Source of the DNA: Amaurobius ferox
Lineage: Eukaryota > Arthropoda > Arachnida > Araneae > Amaurobiidae
Direction of reading: 5' to 3'
Assembly (NCBI GenBank): GCA_951213105.1
Contig: OX578144.1
Location: 81,690,301-81,754,300, forward strand
Length of the DNA stretch: 64,000 nucleotides
Each line of letters starts with the position of its first letter. Within the stretch, counting starts at the first letter, position 1. The translations under genes were made by a program, and so were the position numbers. This document shows positions 1-11,754 of the stretch, in pieces. The notes beneath the pieces were generated by a model. It made no database searches and had not been told where the DNA came from. It worked only from the letters and a program-made list of their open reading frames with translations.

Positions 1-339
1 ATTATATGCATGTGTGTCGAACATTTCTTTAACTAATTTCAAACAATCCGTATGCAGTACACAAAGTTTTTAAATACATGTATTTTAATAGTATTACTTG
101 AAAACCACATTAGTCGGATTGTTATTTGATTTATAAATAATCAAACCAGTGTTTGAAATACTACTGTATATTTTGATAAGTTTCTCATACGCAATCTGAT
201 ATGCAATCAAATTATGAACAATATTCTTTATTAAACAATTCGTCTTTCCCCTCCAATTGCACGTGTAGCGAGAATAAACCAGAACTGGCGATAAAGCGAC
301 GTTTGGCGTGTGGCATGAGAGATTACTTCTGAAATTGTT
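1..339. other. AT-rich stretch, no feature seen
   Basis: No coding signal, transposon end or repeat is recognised before the minisatellite. Short frames that run in from the right are translations of the minisatellite. Confidence 0.4.
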
Positions 340-613
340 GAATCGGTATACACTCTGGCCTTTCGCGTATGAGACACCACTTTCTCTATACTATATTCTA
401 TAGTATGAGACAATACTTTCCGTATACTATATTCTATAGTATGAGACAATAATTTCTCTATTCTATATTCTATAAGACAATACTTTCTCTATACTATATT
501 CTATAGTATGAGACAATACTTTCACTATATATTCCATAGTATGAGATAATAATTTCTCTATACTATATTCTATAGTATGAGACAATACTTTATACTATAT
601 TCTGTAGTATTAG
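340..613. repeat. 35-36-bp minisatellite, about 7 units
   Basis: Units follow the pattern GTATGAGACAATACTTTCTC + TATACTATATTCTATA. Several are shortened by small deletions. The units are directly adjacent with no spacers, so this is a tandem minisatellite and not a CRISPR array. The short frame crossing it gives the repetitive peptide SHTIEYSI and is not a gene. Confidence 0.85.
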
Positions 614-711
614 AAAGTAAAAATTCCCTTGAGTGAGTCTCATTTATTGAAAAAGTGTCATCGAAATCTATCACGTATTTTAGGAGATACATAGCTTGGA
701 AGCATATTTTC

Positions 712-1535
712 AAATTTTCACTTACGCAGAGTTCCTAGGAAAGTTGTAACGTACCCGATTAATTTTTATAAGGAAATTCCACGAGTCTATCTATAGCAAG
801 GTGACCAGGCCAGATCGAAAAAAAAAATTGATTGCAGCACTCTCTAGTGGAGGATTGAAACAGTTAGGATAACAAATTCGCGACAAAACGTGGTAGACAG
901 AAAAAGTCAATTACAAAGTTGTAGAGCATTGTTCAATGAGTAAGAATAGTCATTGAAACTGTTACAGAAGGTATTTATTGAACACAATATGATTATAGGC
1001 GAATGGATGTTATATTCGGAAATGATATAATGCACAACACTTATAATCGGCTGTTCTAAAAGCTGCTCAAGCCCTCAGGTGAGTGGGGCGGTCTGGGTAA
1101 ATCAGCAAAATACTTATATGATTAGGTGTTTAACATAAAACCTGTTCAAAATACCTTTTGTAAGCAATAATTCACATTTGAATACGATAAATCGTACTAG
1201 CGTATTTTGAAAAACACTGCAGATGTCATCGCGTTACATGCCCTGATGATAAAACTTTACGACATGCATTTATTGCCTTTCGTATACGCGTTTCGTTCGT
1301 TCCCGGTGACGATGCCTGCTAATTAGACAATACTCTTTATGCAACATTGTGATTGTTTTTTTCGTCTACTTCGATATGTTGTTAAGAGTTCTCTGTCCTT
1401 AATTTTTAAATTCTTCCCTAGGGGCGTTGCAATCACTTTTATTCATTTGGACATGGCCACTTTACTATAGATAGACTCATGGATATTTCTTTACAAAGTT
1501 AGTGCTTAAGGACTTTTCCATGAACACTGTATATT
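712..1535. mobile_element. Foldback element FB1 (long inverted repeats)
   Basis: The left arm at about 712-950 is the diverged reverse complement of about 1290-1530. Both arms share a GAGTCTATCTATAG block, a GATTGCA block and a 'CTAG.GGA.GA' block in the same order. The same arm sequence recurs at 11755-12655 (FB2), 34375-36745 (FB3) and 23590-23900 (FB4), which defines a family. No transposase is readable in the centre, so the element is non-autonomous and its superfamily is unknown. A class of Tc1/mariner-derived foldback is possible. Confidence 0.65.
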
Positions 1536-1759
1536 AAAGCGATACAAAATTATAAAAATTTTAGTCACAAAACTTCTCTTTATTATGATTAATAAACACG
1601 TGAAAAAAATATGTAAATCTTATAATTAATCCTGACAGGTACGCAGAAACATGTGTTTAATTTTTTTAATCCTGAATTCATTGTACGGTGATAGAACTTA
1701 TATCAGAATATTACCTAAACTAAGCTTAATGAGCTGAAAAAATTGTCATAATCCATTCT

Positions 1760-2245
1760 GGATCACCAATAACCGTAGCTTTGGGAGCGCGATTATTCGC
1801 TTTAGGAACACCTCCTATCGATGGCTCTGTGCTTGTAAATTTTACCATTTCTGTCTTGTGTCGTATGAGCTCAGTCTTTTAGTAATTTGAGGTAGGTTTT
1901 GAAGCATGACTGTCTTCATCGTCACCACAGAGATTTATAAAATTGAAACATATAGCAAGTTTTCGTGCTGCCAGCGCAGATGTCTGCTATTCCGAGTTGA
2001 AGAGCAAAATAAACTTAGATTCCATAAACACAGATTACCCAGCTACTGATTGCTGTACTGAGAGTGCCGTCATAGCTTTGGGAACACCCTTTATCTTCGA
2101 TTTTGTGACCATGAACTTGGTCATTGCAGACTCGCGCACAGTCATCTTATAATGCGTAGCTGGTTTTTATGGCTGAATTTGTCGATCACCATAGAGGTTT
2201 GCAAAATTGCAATGCAGTACGGTTCTCGGCTATTTGTTGTAAAAC
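1760..2245. repeat. Degenerate direct duplication, about 294 bp apart
   Basis: A block with TAGCTTTGGGA..ACACC near 1774-1830 recurs near 2066-2120. A second block, 'ATCAC..CAGAG.TT.ATAAAATTG', near 1915-1950 recurs near 2180-2215. This looks like an old tandem duplication. The flanking DNA at 1536-1760 and 2245-2470 shows nothing else. Confidence 0.45.
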
Positions 2246-2478
2246 GGTGATAATATCTAGATGGAATCTAGATTCATTTGCTGTAGGTCTCGGCACTTGA
2301 AATGCCATTCTTAATTTGATTTACACCTACACCAATTTTTATTAATTTCACTTTATATCTTTTTGCATTATCGATCAACATCTTTGAAGGGCTCGTTCTT
2401 GGTTCCCAGAGCACGTGGAGAGTTAAAACTTGCACACAGTTTCATCTCACAGAATATTTTTATCTATCAACTTTTTAT

Positions 2479-2625
2479 GTTATTGCGTTATGTCGTCACG
2501 TCATTGCGTTATATAGACACGTCATTGAGTTATACAGTCACGTCATTGAGTTATATAGTCACGTCATTGCGTTATATAGTCACGTCATTGAGTTATATAG
2601 TCACGACATTGAGTTATATAGTCCC
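2479..2625 (+). repeat. 21-bp minisatellite, first block
   Basis: About seven units of the form GTCACGTCATTGAGTTATATA lie head to tail. The unit is 21 bp, divisible by three, so one frame stays open and yields repeated 'YIVTSLS'. That reading frame is a by-product of the unit length. Confidence 0.88.
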
Positions 2626-2999
2626 CTAACAGCATTTTTTTTTACAGTGCGTAAGATTTACGTTACACTGTGACTTTGGGATGTCACAGGACGTCGCAGT
2701 ACGTCTCGGCAATGTCATATTGAGGTCACAGCGAAGTTATTTTGGTCATTTTCATGGTTGTTTGTGACGTCGCATAATAACTTGTTTGCGACGTCACATT
2801 ATAATTGCCATTGTAATGTCGTCACATGGTTACGTGTTAATTAAATTGTGGAAGCGTCAAAGAATATAGTCACAATGAAGTTACAAAGTTACTAATACGT
2901 AACGTCGCATAGCAGTCACAAATATGATGTCACATTGTGACCTAGATGTCACGTGACTGCAGCGTCACTGTCACACATGTGACGATCTTTGCTGTGAGG
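2626..2999. other. GTCAC/GTGAC-rich spacer between two minisatellite blocks
   Basis: This stretch is rich in the half-sites GTCAC, GTGAC and GACGTC in both orientations, ending with overlapping palindromes around 2925-2985. Part of the density resembles CRE/E-box cores, but no promoter or gene is visible. It may be decayed 21-bp repeat material. Confidence 0.4.
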
Positions 3000-3155
3000 G
3001 TCACGTTATTGAGTTATATAGTCACGTCATTGAGTTATATAGACACGTCATTGAGTTATATAGACACGTCATTGAATTATATAGTCACTTTAGTGAGTTA
3101 TATGGTCACGTCATTGCGCTATATGGTCACGTCAGTGCGTTATATGGTCACGTCA
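3000..3155 (+). repeat. 21-bp minisatellite, second block
   Basis: The 21-bp unit seen at 2479-2625 recurs here about seven times, in the same orientation and with more substitutions toward the right (GGTCACGTCAGTGCGTTATAT forms). Confidence 0.85.
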
Positions 3156-3564
3156 TTACGTACTATGTTTTTGCTTCATTATATGGTTACTATGTCCTCA
3201 CGTTACTATGTTTTTACCCCATTTCTTTGTAAATTACTGTCTAGCGTCTTCCGGTGAAATGTTTTCCTGGTTCCAACGCGTCATTCCATGTGTAATACTA
3301 CATAGGTTTGTACGTCAATTATGTCAAAAAGGGTAAGAGTGTGGATGAGGGAGGAAAAAATAAAACTAGAAATAAAAACTGAAAAGTTAAAAATAAATTA
3401 GAAAAAAAACAAGTTTCTCAATGCTCTCCCCTACACAACAGTGGCGAGTAAGAAAGTGGAAAATAAATTTTAATCACACACGAAATTGAACCAAATTGAG
3501 GGTGTAGGCTGATTCAATTCAAAATAATACTGTATAAATTTTTGTCACTATCCAAAATTGATAT

Positions 3565-4612
3565 TATTACGAACGTATCCTCTAGAATAGTGGGTGTACA
3601 CACAGGATACAAGAACGAATCCAAGTTTCTGGGTAAGTCGCGTTTATTCGCAAGCACAAAGTAAACAGGAACAATATACAATCAAACTGCACTTAAATGC
3701 TCCACTAACTTCACAAAATCACTGACATTATTCACAGAATGTTGACGACGGAACACCGCGTGCTGTTGGCACTTTTCGGGTGCGGTAGCCTGGTGGTTTT
3801 CGCGCTGGATTTGCACGCTGCTACAACTGCCGCCGTGTTCATGCGGAGTACGATCACGTTAAACATGTGGGATCTAAGTCCTTCTGAGAGGTTGGTGGCA
3901 GGGGAAGGAGGGTACGGTCTCTTTGGATGCCTCCCCCACTGGGTTCCGGTCTAAATTGGGTGGCTCTTCCCGGCCGTCCAAACAGTTACCTCACATCTTT
4001 CTGGTAGGTCCGACGGTCTGGGTCTTAACAACAACAACAACGCTGCCACAACTGCCGCCGTGTTCATGCGGGGTACGATTACGTTAAACATGTGGGTCCG
4101 TAAGTCTTTTCGAGAGGTTGGTGGTAGGGGAAGGAGGGTATGGTCCCTGTGGATGCCTCCCCCACTGGGTTCCGGTCTAAATTGGGTGGCAATTCTCGGC
4201 AGTCCAAACGGTTACTTTACACCTTTCTGGTAGGTCGGACGGTCTGGGTCTCAACAACAACAACAGAATGTTGACGAAAGCAATTTCACAAAACAGCGGC
4301 AATAATTCTTTAAAACATTGACAAAAATCACAGTCCAATGCATTTCGTGTCACGTCAACTCGTCAACTCCACTTCAATGGAGGGATGAGACTTTTTATAG
4401 ACTCTCTATAGAAACTTCTAGAAATATCTCCCTATCTCCTAGACCAATCGTTATTTTGTGAAGTTTCTGGAACATTCTGGATTCTCCTAAGTTCCGAAAG
4501 GGGAAACCCCTGGGTTCACGCCATTCTCACGTCATGCTGACGTCATGGACTTTGTTTTCTTCGCCTGGTCTTCGAGAGGAGGCGCCAAAGGGAATATTGC
4601 ACATTCGCAACA
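3565..4612 (-). mobile_element. Ty3/Gypsy-like solo LTR (LTR-G), interrupted by a SINE
   Basis: Read on the minus strand, the LTR starts TGTTGCGAA and ends TTCGTAATA. It is flanked by a 4-bp duplication ATAT (3561-3564 and 4613-4616). A TATA-like TCTATAAAAAG precedes a conserved 'GTTGACG.GA' block. The 3' end 'TTGTTCCTG..TAC..GTGCTTG' matches the LTR remnants at 39730-40712 and 57080-57501, the latter followed by gag and protease traces. That context gives the Ty3/Gypsy assignment. Without the SINE and one copy of its duplicated target the LTR is about 519 bp. No internal region remains, so it is a solo LTR. Confidence 0.78.
3749..4262 (+). mobile_element. Dimeric SINE, 5S-rRNA-derived 5' edge, (CAA)n tail
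   Basis: A perfect 15-bp target duplication ACAGAATGTTGACGA lies at 3734-3748 and 4263-4277. The element opens with the last ~20 nt of a 5S rRNA (GGAACACCGCGTGCTGTTGG), runs through SINE body 1 to a (CAA)n run near 4027-4042, and then enters a second, truncated body that ends in another (CAA)n. One duplication brackets both bodies, so the dimer inserted as a unit. The frame 3739-3954 is translated SINE, not a protein gene. Confidence 0.85.
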
Positions 4613-4920
4613 ATATCATGCAAAATTGTCGAAAAGAAATGAGGGCGTAGAGGCAGATTAAATAGTTTCGACAATTCTGAATAACATTAATTTTGGATAA
4701 TGATAAGTTTTATATAATATTGTTTCGAACTGAATCTGCCTACCCCCTCAAAAAGGTTCAATTTCGCGTGTGATTAAAATTTATTTTATTTTATTTTTCC
4801 GTGAGCCACCATTGCTTAGTTGAGGTTATTGAAAAACTTGAGTTGGACATTGAAAACTCTCTTATGATTTATTTATTATTTTTCTTTTAATTTTTATTAC
4901 CTATCTAATTATCCTAAAAT

Positions 4921-5276
4921 GATGAGTGGTATCAAGACCAGCACGGATAACAATGATTGAACTTTCTGATAAAGCATATGTATAAAATCCCTCAAAAGAT
5001 TCCGTTAAATTCATTATTTTTTATAACTCATTTAATGCGTTTTCATTCTTCAGACATAATTATATCCCTCATTTAATTTTACCTTTAATTGAACAGAAAC
5101 TTCAACACATAATTTCAAATTATAATCATCACGAAATTCATTTTATCTGAATCTATGCATCGACTTGTATTGCACTTCAACAAAAACTCTTCCTCACTAA
5201 TAAGCTCCAGCTGGAAGATATACCTTTCAAAAAACTAATTGGCCATAATAATGAGCGATCGTTCCAACTTTTTATG
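4921..5276. other. AT-rich, no feature seen
   Basis: No reading frame, transposon end or repeat is recognised here. Confidence 0.4.
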
Positions 5277-5335
5277 AATGATTGGTTGATATAAGGAAAT
5301 GATTGGTTGATATAAGGAAATGATTGGTTGGCGGA
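5277..5335. repeat. 22-bp tandem repeat, 2.5 units
   Basis: GATTGGTTGATATAAGGAAAT repeats head to tail just upstream of a Family A copy. Confidence 0.75.
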
Positions 5336-5429
5336 ATCTGTGTTTTACGTAATCGAAGGAAATAGATGTCTGAAACTTTTCGGTGCAAAGCATCTTAAGG
5401 CACGGGGAACGGAATGAATCATAAAAAAA

Positions 5430-6206
5430 TCTAATGTGGGCAACACATGACTTTCCTTATATATTGTAATGAATTTGCTACTTTTACACTAAAAAATATA
5501 GGTTTTTTTTATAGTAGATACTTATATTCTTTCTAAGATATTGAATTTTCGACAATTAGTCGCCATTTTCATTGATTTAGCGTCACTTTTATCCATTTGG
5601 CAACATTTCAAAAAGTCGCCAAGTTGGCGACATTTCGCCAAATTTGTCGCCAAACTCTCGCCAAGCGTTATGGACGAAGAAATAAGTTATTCTTACAGCA
5701 GATAAATGACTATTGGCGTTCAAATACAAAAGAATTACTCAAAGTATCTTTTTTTATGAATGGAACGAGCTAGAATCATGAGAATGATGTCACTCAATTT
5801 ATCGCATGATATTACATATGAAAAATCAACATGTTTCTCAATAGGAAATATTTTTTTATATTTTATATGACTTTTTGACAATTGTTTTGAAACATATGGC
5901 ATATCTCGAGAACGGTTCATGTTAGCGTTCCAAAATTTATGTTAATCGTTTTCTAATGAAAAATTACTATAAGAAATGTTTATTTGCGTAACTTTATTAG
6001 CGGTTTTGATTTTTTGACGATTTTTTCAAAATTTCACTCGAAAATTTAGGGAGGTTCTGAACATTCGATTGCGTATAAAAACAATAGGCTTCCAGTGTTT
6101 AAGGATTGTGATTTTGTTTACCAAATTTCGTTCGAATCGGTCCATTCGTTCGTCAGTTATCGTCTCCACAGACTCACTGACACACACACACACACACACA
6201 CACATA

Positions 6207-6254
<48 letters not shown>

Positions 6255-6400
6255 TTTCACACACACACACAGACATCACTTCAAAAATGTTTGATTCGTG
6301 ATCAGGGATGCTTGGAACGTGCTCTCCCGTCGAAAACTCTCATTCGAATTTTCTCACCTTCCCAATACTTTCCTTATACATTATGTACATAAGGAAAGTA
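5430..6400 (-). mobile_element. Family A element, copy A1
   Basis: Read on the minus-oriented strand (here the displayed strand) it begins TCTAATGTGGGCAACACATG and ACTTTCCTTATAT, carries the TTGGCGA-motif cluster at 5600-5670, then a (CA)n tract at 6178-6275. It finishes with a hairpin formed by ACTTTCCTTATA and its complement, ending GGAAAGT before an A run. There is no coding sequence. The two translated ORFs over the (CA)n tract are artefacts. See the Family A finding for a Helentron-like interpretation. Confidence 0.8.
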
Positions 6401-6479
6401 AAAATGCAACGGAGATGGAGCGGAAGTATGTATCGGAAGTCCCTCCCTATTGTTAAAAATCTATTGTTATAATTTAAAG

Positions 6480-6670
6480 ATCTGGGTCGTATGATCTTGG
6501 CGACGAATTCGATCTTGGCGACTTTTGCCGAGTTATGGAAATTTCTCTAATTTTGTAGTTTGGCTACGAACTTCACTAGTTACGTGCTTTTTCCAGAACT
6601 TCCACATAGGGTATATAAACTCGTCATTGTTCAGTTGAGTCGTTGACGTGATACGAGGTAAAAATGAAAT
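6480..6670 (+). mobile_element. LTR-G fragment with TATA box
   Basis: It contains TATATAAACTCGTCATTGTT followed by CAGTTGAGTCGTTGACGTGA, matching the TATA and 'GTTGACG.GATACGA' block of the other LTR-G copies. Only this promoter-proximal part is recognisable. Confidence 0.5.
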
Positions 6671-7074
6671 GTGGCTACTCCAGCGTCTGAGTAAATCATG
6701 TAAGAAATGAGACGGAGATGAAACGAAATTATGTAACGGAAATATCCCTATACTTAACCAGCCAAACTCAATAGAAAACTCAATATGCAAAATCTCTTCT
6801 GATTATATATAACCTATGAACTATATCATAAAATAATTCTGGTATAAAAGTGTAAAAAATTTAAATTTTAGATCTGCCACATCTGTGCATCGACATCGGT
6901 GCTAGTTGCAATAGGCACTAATCGCTTGCAATAACCGCACGCTCATTCGGTGGAAGGAGTACAAACATTTACATCCAAACGTTTCATCGTCTGTAACTTC
7001 GCCGTTCACAGTTCGATTCGGACGAAATAGATTACATTCCATTAATCTATCAAAACTGTATAATTAAAAACAAA
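6671..7074. other. Unassigned, possibly degraded transposon
   Basis: The sequence is slightly GC-richer around 6880-7030 than its surroundings, but no intact frame or known end is seen. Confidence 0.3.
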
Positions 7075-7861
7075 TCTGATGTGGGCAACACATGACTTTC
7101 CTTATATAATGTAATGCATCTACTACTTTTACAATAAAAAAAATAGGTTTTTCTTATAGTAGATAATAATATTCTTTCCAAGATATTGAATTTTAGACAA
7201 TTAGTCGTCATTTTCATTGATTTAGCGTCATTATTATCCATTTTGCGAGATTTTGGCTAATTTGGCAACATTTTAAAAAGTCGCCAAGTTGGCGACATTC
7301 CTCCAAATTCGTCGCCAAAATCTCGCCAAGCGTTATGGACGAAGAAATAAGTTGTTCTTATAGCAGATAAATGACTACTGGCGTTCAAATACAAAAGTAT
7401 TACTCAAAGTACATTTTTTCATGAATGGAACGAGCTAGATCCACGAGAATGATGTCACCCAATTTACAGCATGGTATTACATACGAAAAGTGAACATGTT
7501 TCTCAATAGGAAAATTTTTTTTTCATTTTATATGACTTTCTGATAATTTTTTTAAAAAATGTGCAATATCTCGAGAACGGTTCATGTTAGCGTTCTAAAA
7601 TTTATGTCAATCGTTTTCTAATGAAAAATTACATAAGAAATATCTATTTGTGTAACTTTGTTAGTGGTTTTGATTTTTTGGCGATTTTTTCAAAATTTTA
7701 TTCGAAAATTTAGGGGGGTTCTGAACATTTGATTACGTATAAAAACAATAGGCTTCCAGTGTTTACGGATTGTGATTTTTGTACCAAATTTGGTTCGAAT
7801 CGGTCTATTCGTTCGTCAGTTATCGTCTCCACAGACTCACTGACACACACACACACACATA

Positions 7862-7906
<45 letters not shown>

Positions 7907-8036
7907 AGACATCACTTCAAAAATGTTTGATTCGTGATCAGGGATGCTTGAAACGTGCTCTCCCGTCGAAAACTCGAATTCGAATTTTCGACCCCGTCAC
8001 AATACTTTCCTTATACATTATGTATATAAGGAAAGT
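7075..8036 (-). mobile_element. Family A element, copy A2
   Basis: It starts TCTGATGTGGGCAACACATG and ends in the ACTTTCCTTATACATTATG hairpin and GGAAAGT. The (CA)n tract lies at 7842-7900. Colinear with A1 over its whole length, so A1 and A2 are direct copies about 1.65 kb apart. Confidence 0.85.
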
Positions 8037-8339
8037 AAAAAATTAAAGAAAGAAAAAAAGAAAAGAAATAAAAAAAGTCTATGAAAATCGAAGTATTTTT
8101 CATAGTACCTTGTATCCTTGTCACACACAACCACATCAACCTTTTCCCATTCGAAATATTCTGAAAGGAGCATCAATCTATAACGAGTAACAGAGTTACT
8201 CACTATTTTTATTCGAAATTATGACTATATTTCATGCTTAAAGAACCTCGGAAGATGTTTCAAAGATTTGAGGTTAACATGTGTGTCTCTCTGTCAGTAT
8301 GTCTATGTGATGTGGATACGATAACATAGAGATGATGTA

Positions 8340-8584
8340 AATACATATGATAGAGAAATTTTTACTTTCTCATACGTAGCGTTTTCACGAAAAATTTCAA
8401 TTTCGAGATTTTGATGCCAATATATGTTAAGACCTCCTGAACACGTTTTGACTATTTTTGGAGTGATATATGTCTGTCAGTCTGCCTATCTGAGATCTGT
8501 GATCGATTTTTTGAATACACGGATAGTAGGTGCACATATTAATGGATTTTCACGAATAGATAAAACCAAGGACAAAACGTTTTT
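8340..8584 (+). repeat. Family A/B-like 5' fragment
   Basis: It opens TTTTTACTTTCTCATACG and carries 'ACCTCCTGAACACGTTTTGACTATTTTTGGAGTGATATATGTCTG' in diverged form, parallel to the start of Families A and B. It ends where copy A3 begins, so A3 may have inserted into it. Between A2 and this fragment (8037-8339) nothing else is recognised. Confidence 0.4.
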
Positions 8585-8745
8585 ACTTTCCTTATATACA
8601 TAATGTATAAGGAAAGTATTGTGACGGGGTCGAAAATTCGAAATCGAGTTTTCGACGGGAGAGCACGTTCCAAGCATCCCTGATCACGAATCAAACATTT
8701 TTGAAGTGATGTCTGTGTGTGTGTGTGAAAGTATGTGTGTGTGTG

Positions 8746-8779
<34 letters not shown>

Positions 8780-9540
8780 GAGACGATAACTGACGAACGA
8801 ATGGACCGATTCGAACGAAATTTGGTACAAAAATCACAATCCGTAAACACTGGAAATCTATTGTTTTTATACGCAATCGAATGTTCAGAACCAAATTTTC
8901 GAGTGAAATTTTGAAAAAATCGACAAAAAATCAAAATCGCGAATAAAGTTACGCAAATAGACATTCCTTATGTAATTTTTCATTAGAAAACGATTGACAT
9001 AAAGTTTAGAACGCTAACATGAATCGTTCTTGAGATATTGCACATTTTTCAAAAAAATTATCAAAAAGTTATATAAAATAAAAAAAAAAATTTCCTATTG
9101 CAAAACATGTGCATTTCTCATATGTAATACCATGCGATAAATTGGGTGACATCATTCTCGTGGGTCTAGCTCGTTCCATTCATGAAAAAAGATACTTTGA
9201 GTAATACTTTTGTATTTGAACGCCAATAATCATTTATCTGCTGTAAGAATAACTTATTTCTCCGTCCATAACGCTTGGCGAGATTTTGGCGACAAATTTG
9301 GCGGAAAGTCGCCAACTTGGCGACATTTTTAATTGCTGCCAAATCAACAAAAATCTCGCCAAATTGATAAAAATGAAGCTAAATCAATGAAAATGACGAC
9401 TAATTGAAAAAAATTCAATATCTTGGAAAGAATATAAGTATCTGCTATAAGAATAACATTTTTTTAAACATTTTTTAACACATTTTAGTAGTAAATTCAT
9501 TGCATTATATAAAGAAAGTCATGTGCTGCCCACATTAGAT
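8585..9540 (+). mobile_element. Family A element, copy A3
   Basis: The hairpin end ACTTTCCTTATATACATAAT comes first, then the (TG)n tract at 8711-8779, the TTGGCGA cluster near 9285-9365, and the terminus ATGTGCTGCCCACATTAGAT. The opposite-frame ORFs over it are shadows. Confidence 0.85.
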
Positions 9541-9788
9541 TTTTTTATTTGTAAGAAAGCTTGCATTCTGGCAGATAATGTTTGATCATTTATTCTTTTT
9601 TATTCTTAATCTTCCATATTTAACTTTTATTTAGGTTTTTGTTAATATACTTGTTCTTCTGGGTTTAAAAGCTCTTTCAATTGCTATAAGTCAATATTGT
9701 TATTTTGTTTCTTGTATGTTCCTCATGCTAAATAACAGGTTTGTTTAGAAACAAAGTGAAAATAACAAGTTTACCTATAATGGTTATT

Positions 9789-10731
9789 ACTTTCCTCATA
9801 TACATAATGTATAAGGAAAGTATTATGACGGGGTCGAAAATTCGAATTCGAGTTTTCGACGGGAGAGCACGTTTCAAGAATCCCTGATCACGAATCGAAC
9901 ATTTTTGAAGTGATGTCTCTGTGTGTGTGTGTGAAAGTATGTGTGTGTGTGTGTCAGTGAGTCTTTGGAGACGATATCTCACGAACGAATAGAGCGATTC
10001 GAATGAAATTTAGTACAAAAATTATAATCTGGGAATACAGGAAGCCTATTGTTTTTAATCGCAATCGAATGTTCAGAACCCCCCCCCCTAAATTTTCGAG
10101 TGAAATTATGAAAAAAATCCTCAAAAAATCAAAACCATTAATAAAACTACGCAACTACACATCTCTTATGTAATTTTTCCTTAGAAATCTATTGACAGAA
10201 ATTTTAGAATGTTAGTATGAACCGTTCTCGAGATATTGTACATTTTTCAAATAAACTTATCAAAAAATACCATAAATTAAAAAAAATATATTAACTGTTG
10301 AGAAAAATGTTCACTTTTTTCATATCTAATATCATGTGATAAATTTGGGGACATTATTCTTGTGGATCTAGCTCGTTCCATTCATGAGAAAAGATTCTTT
10401 GAGTAATTCTTTTGTATTTGAACGCCAATAGTCATTTATCTGCTATAAGAATAACTTATTTATCCGTCAGTAAAGCTTGGCGAGATTTTGGCGACGAATT
10501 TGGCGGAATGTCGGCAACTTGGCGAGTTTTTGAAATGCTGTCAAATTAAGGAAAATCTCACCAAATGGATTAAACTGACGCTAAATCAATGAAAATGACG
10601 ACTAATTGTCGAAAATCCAATATCTTGGAAAGAATATAAGTATCTACTATAAGAAAAACCTATTTTTTTACTGTAAAAGTAGTAAATTCATTGCATTATA
10701 TAAGGAAAATCATGTGTTTCCCACATCAGAT
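9789..10731 (+). mobile_element. Family A element, copy A4
   Basis: It is colinear with A3 from ACTTTCCTCATATACATAAT to CATGTGTTTCCCACATCAGA. The (TG)n tract is short, about 50 bp at 9918-9957. A C run at 10080-10088 interrupts the 'GAACCCCCCTAAATTTTCGA' segment. Confidence 0.85.
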
Positions 10732-11740
10732 TTTTTTAAAAAACGAAAGGTTTTTTATTTAACATCCTAAAAGACGTACAAAATATTGTTATAAACTACC
10801 AGAGCGCTTTCGGACGTATGTACGCCCTTCAGTGGCTACATGAGTGGTAAAAGCATGGAATGTTTATATATATAGAGACCATCTTAAAACAAATTTGCAA
10901 AAAGTATAAATGGTAAATGAACTTGCTAAAATAATACAAGAAATATACACTGAAATTGCAAAATAAGTTTAAACGCTTACGAATTTAAAAATATTACAAG
11001 AAAAGAACTAATACAAATTTTAGAAAAACGTCAAGCATGATATTCCTGAGAATGACGTCACAAATAACTTTTAAGAGATTTGAATTACATAGAGTCGAGA
11101 AAGAGTCGCCAAGCATAACTTAAAATTTGAACAGGATCAAAATTACAAATTGATTCACGGTAAATATAAATAAACAGGGATTCATAAAGAAGGTTTTCAA
11201 GAAACTTTTTATCCGGATTTGTTATAAAAATACATATATAACTAGAGAGAATTTTTTTTTAAATTCGAGCTTAAACTTTGAATTTTATCCGAAATTTTAC
11301 AGCGTAGGACAAATTTTGACATAATCATGCATAAAAGGGATTATTTAAGACTCAATGATCACGAGACTTATCGGTTTCAATCACTGTGAAAAATAGCCGT
11401 GATACAATACTTTTTGTTCGTATGACGTCATTAGCCCTCCTTGAGGGACTACTTAAGTATGGTATGAATCAAGAGAATTCGTCAAGCCCTTTAAAGTGAA
11501 GGGTAACACGCTATAGTTATAATCATTTCGGCCCACGATACCGATTTTTAAATTTTTTTCTTTTAAAATTTGAAAAGAAAAAATTAATTTTGATATGAGA
11601 AAGTTGAGTTGAGTCACACTCCAGTTTATTTATTTTGGAAGTGTATGCAAGAAATTGGAACTAGATTATTTTTTTATTGAATATTTTTAATGTTCGTGTA
11701 TCAAAATTAAAGAGTTTTACAACTCAGACTTCTATGCATA
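10732..11740. other. AT-rich intergenic stretch, no feature seen
   Basis: About 1 kb without repeat ends, reading frames or RNA-gene signals that I can recognise. Confidence 0.4.
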
Positions 11741-11754
11741 AATAATGATGTTAT

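Larger units (their letters stand above)
3350..4920. mobile_element. Inverted-repeat element split by a solo LTR
   Basis: The segment at about 3350-3560 is the reverse complement of about 4690-4920. Both arms share AAATTTTAATCACAC, CGAAATTGAACC, a 'GAGGG.GTAGGC.GATTCA' block and ATCCAAAATT in order. Between them lie the solo LTR at 3565-4612 and residual loop sequence at 4617-4690. No coding sequence is left. This is the outermost, oldest layer of a three-level nest. Confidence 0.65.

Noticed and set aside
340..613. Regular ~36-bp repeats that could suggest a CRISPR array
   Set aside because: Units are contiguous with no unique spacers and the genome is eukaryotic. It is a minisatellite.
2363..3257. 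Frames with repeated YIVTSLS peptides
   Set aside because: The 21-bp unit keeps one phase open. No start context, splice signal or conserved domain.
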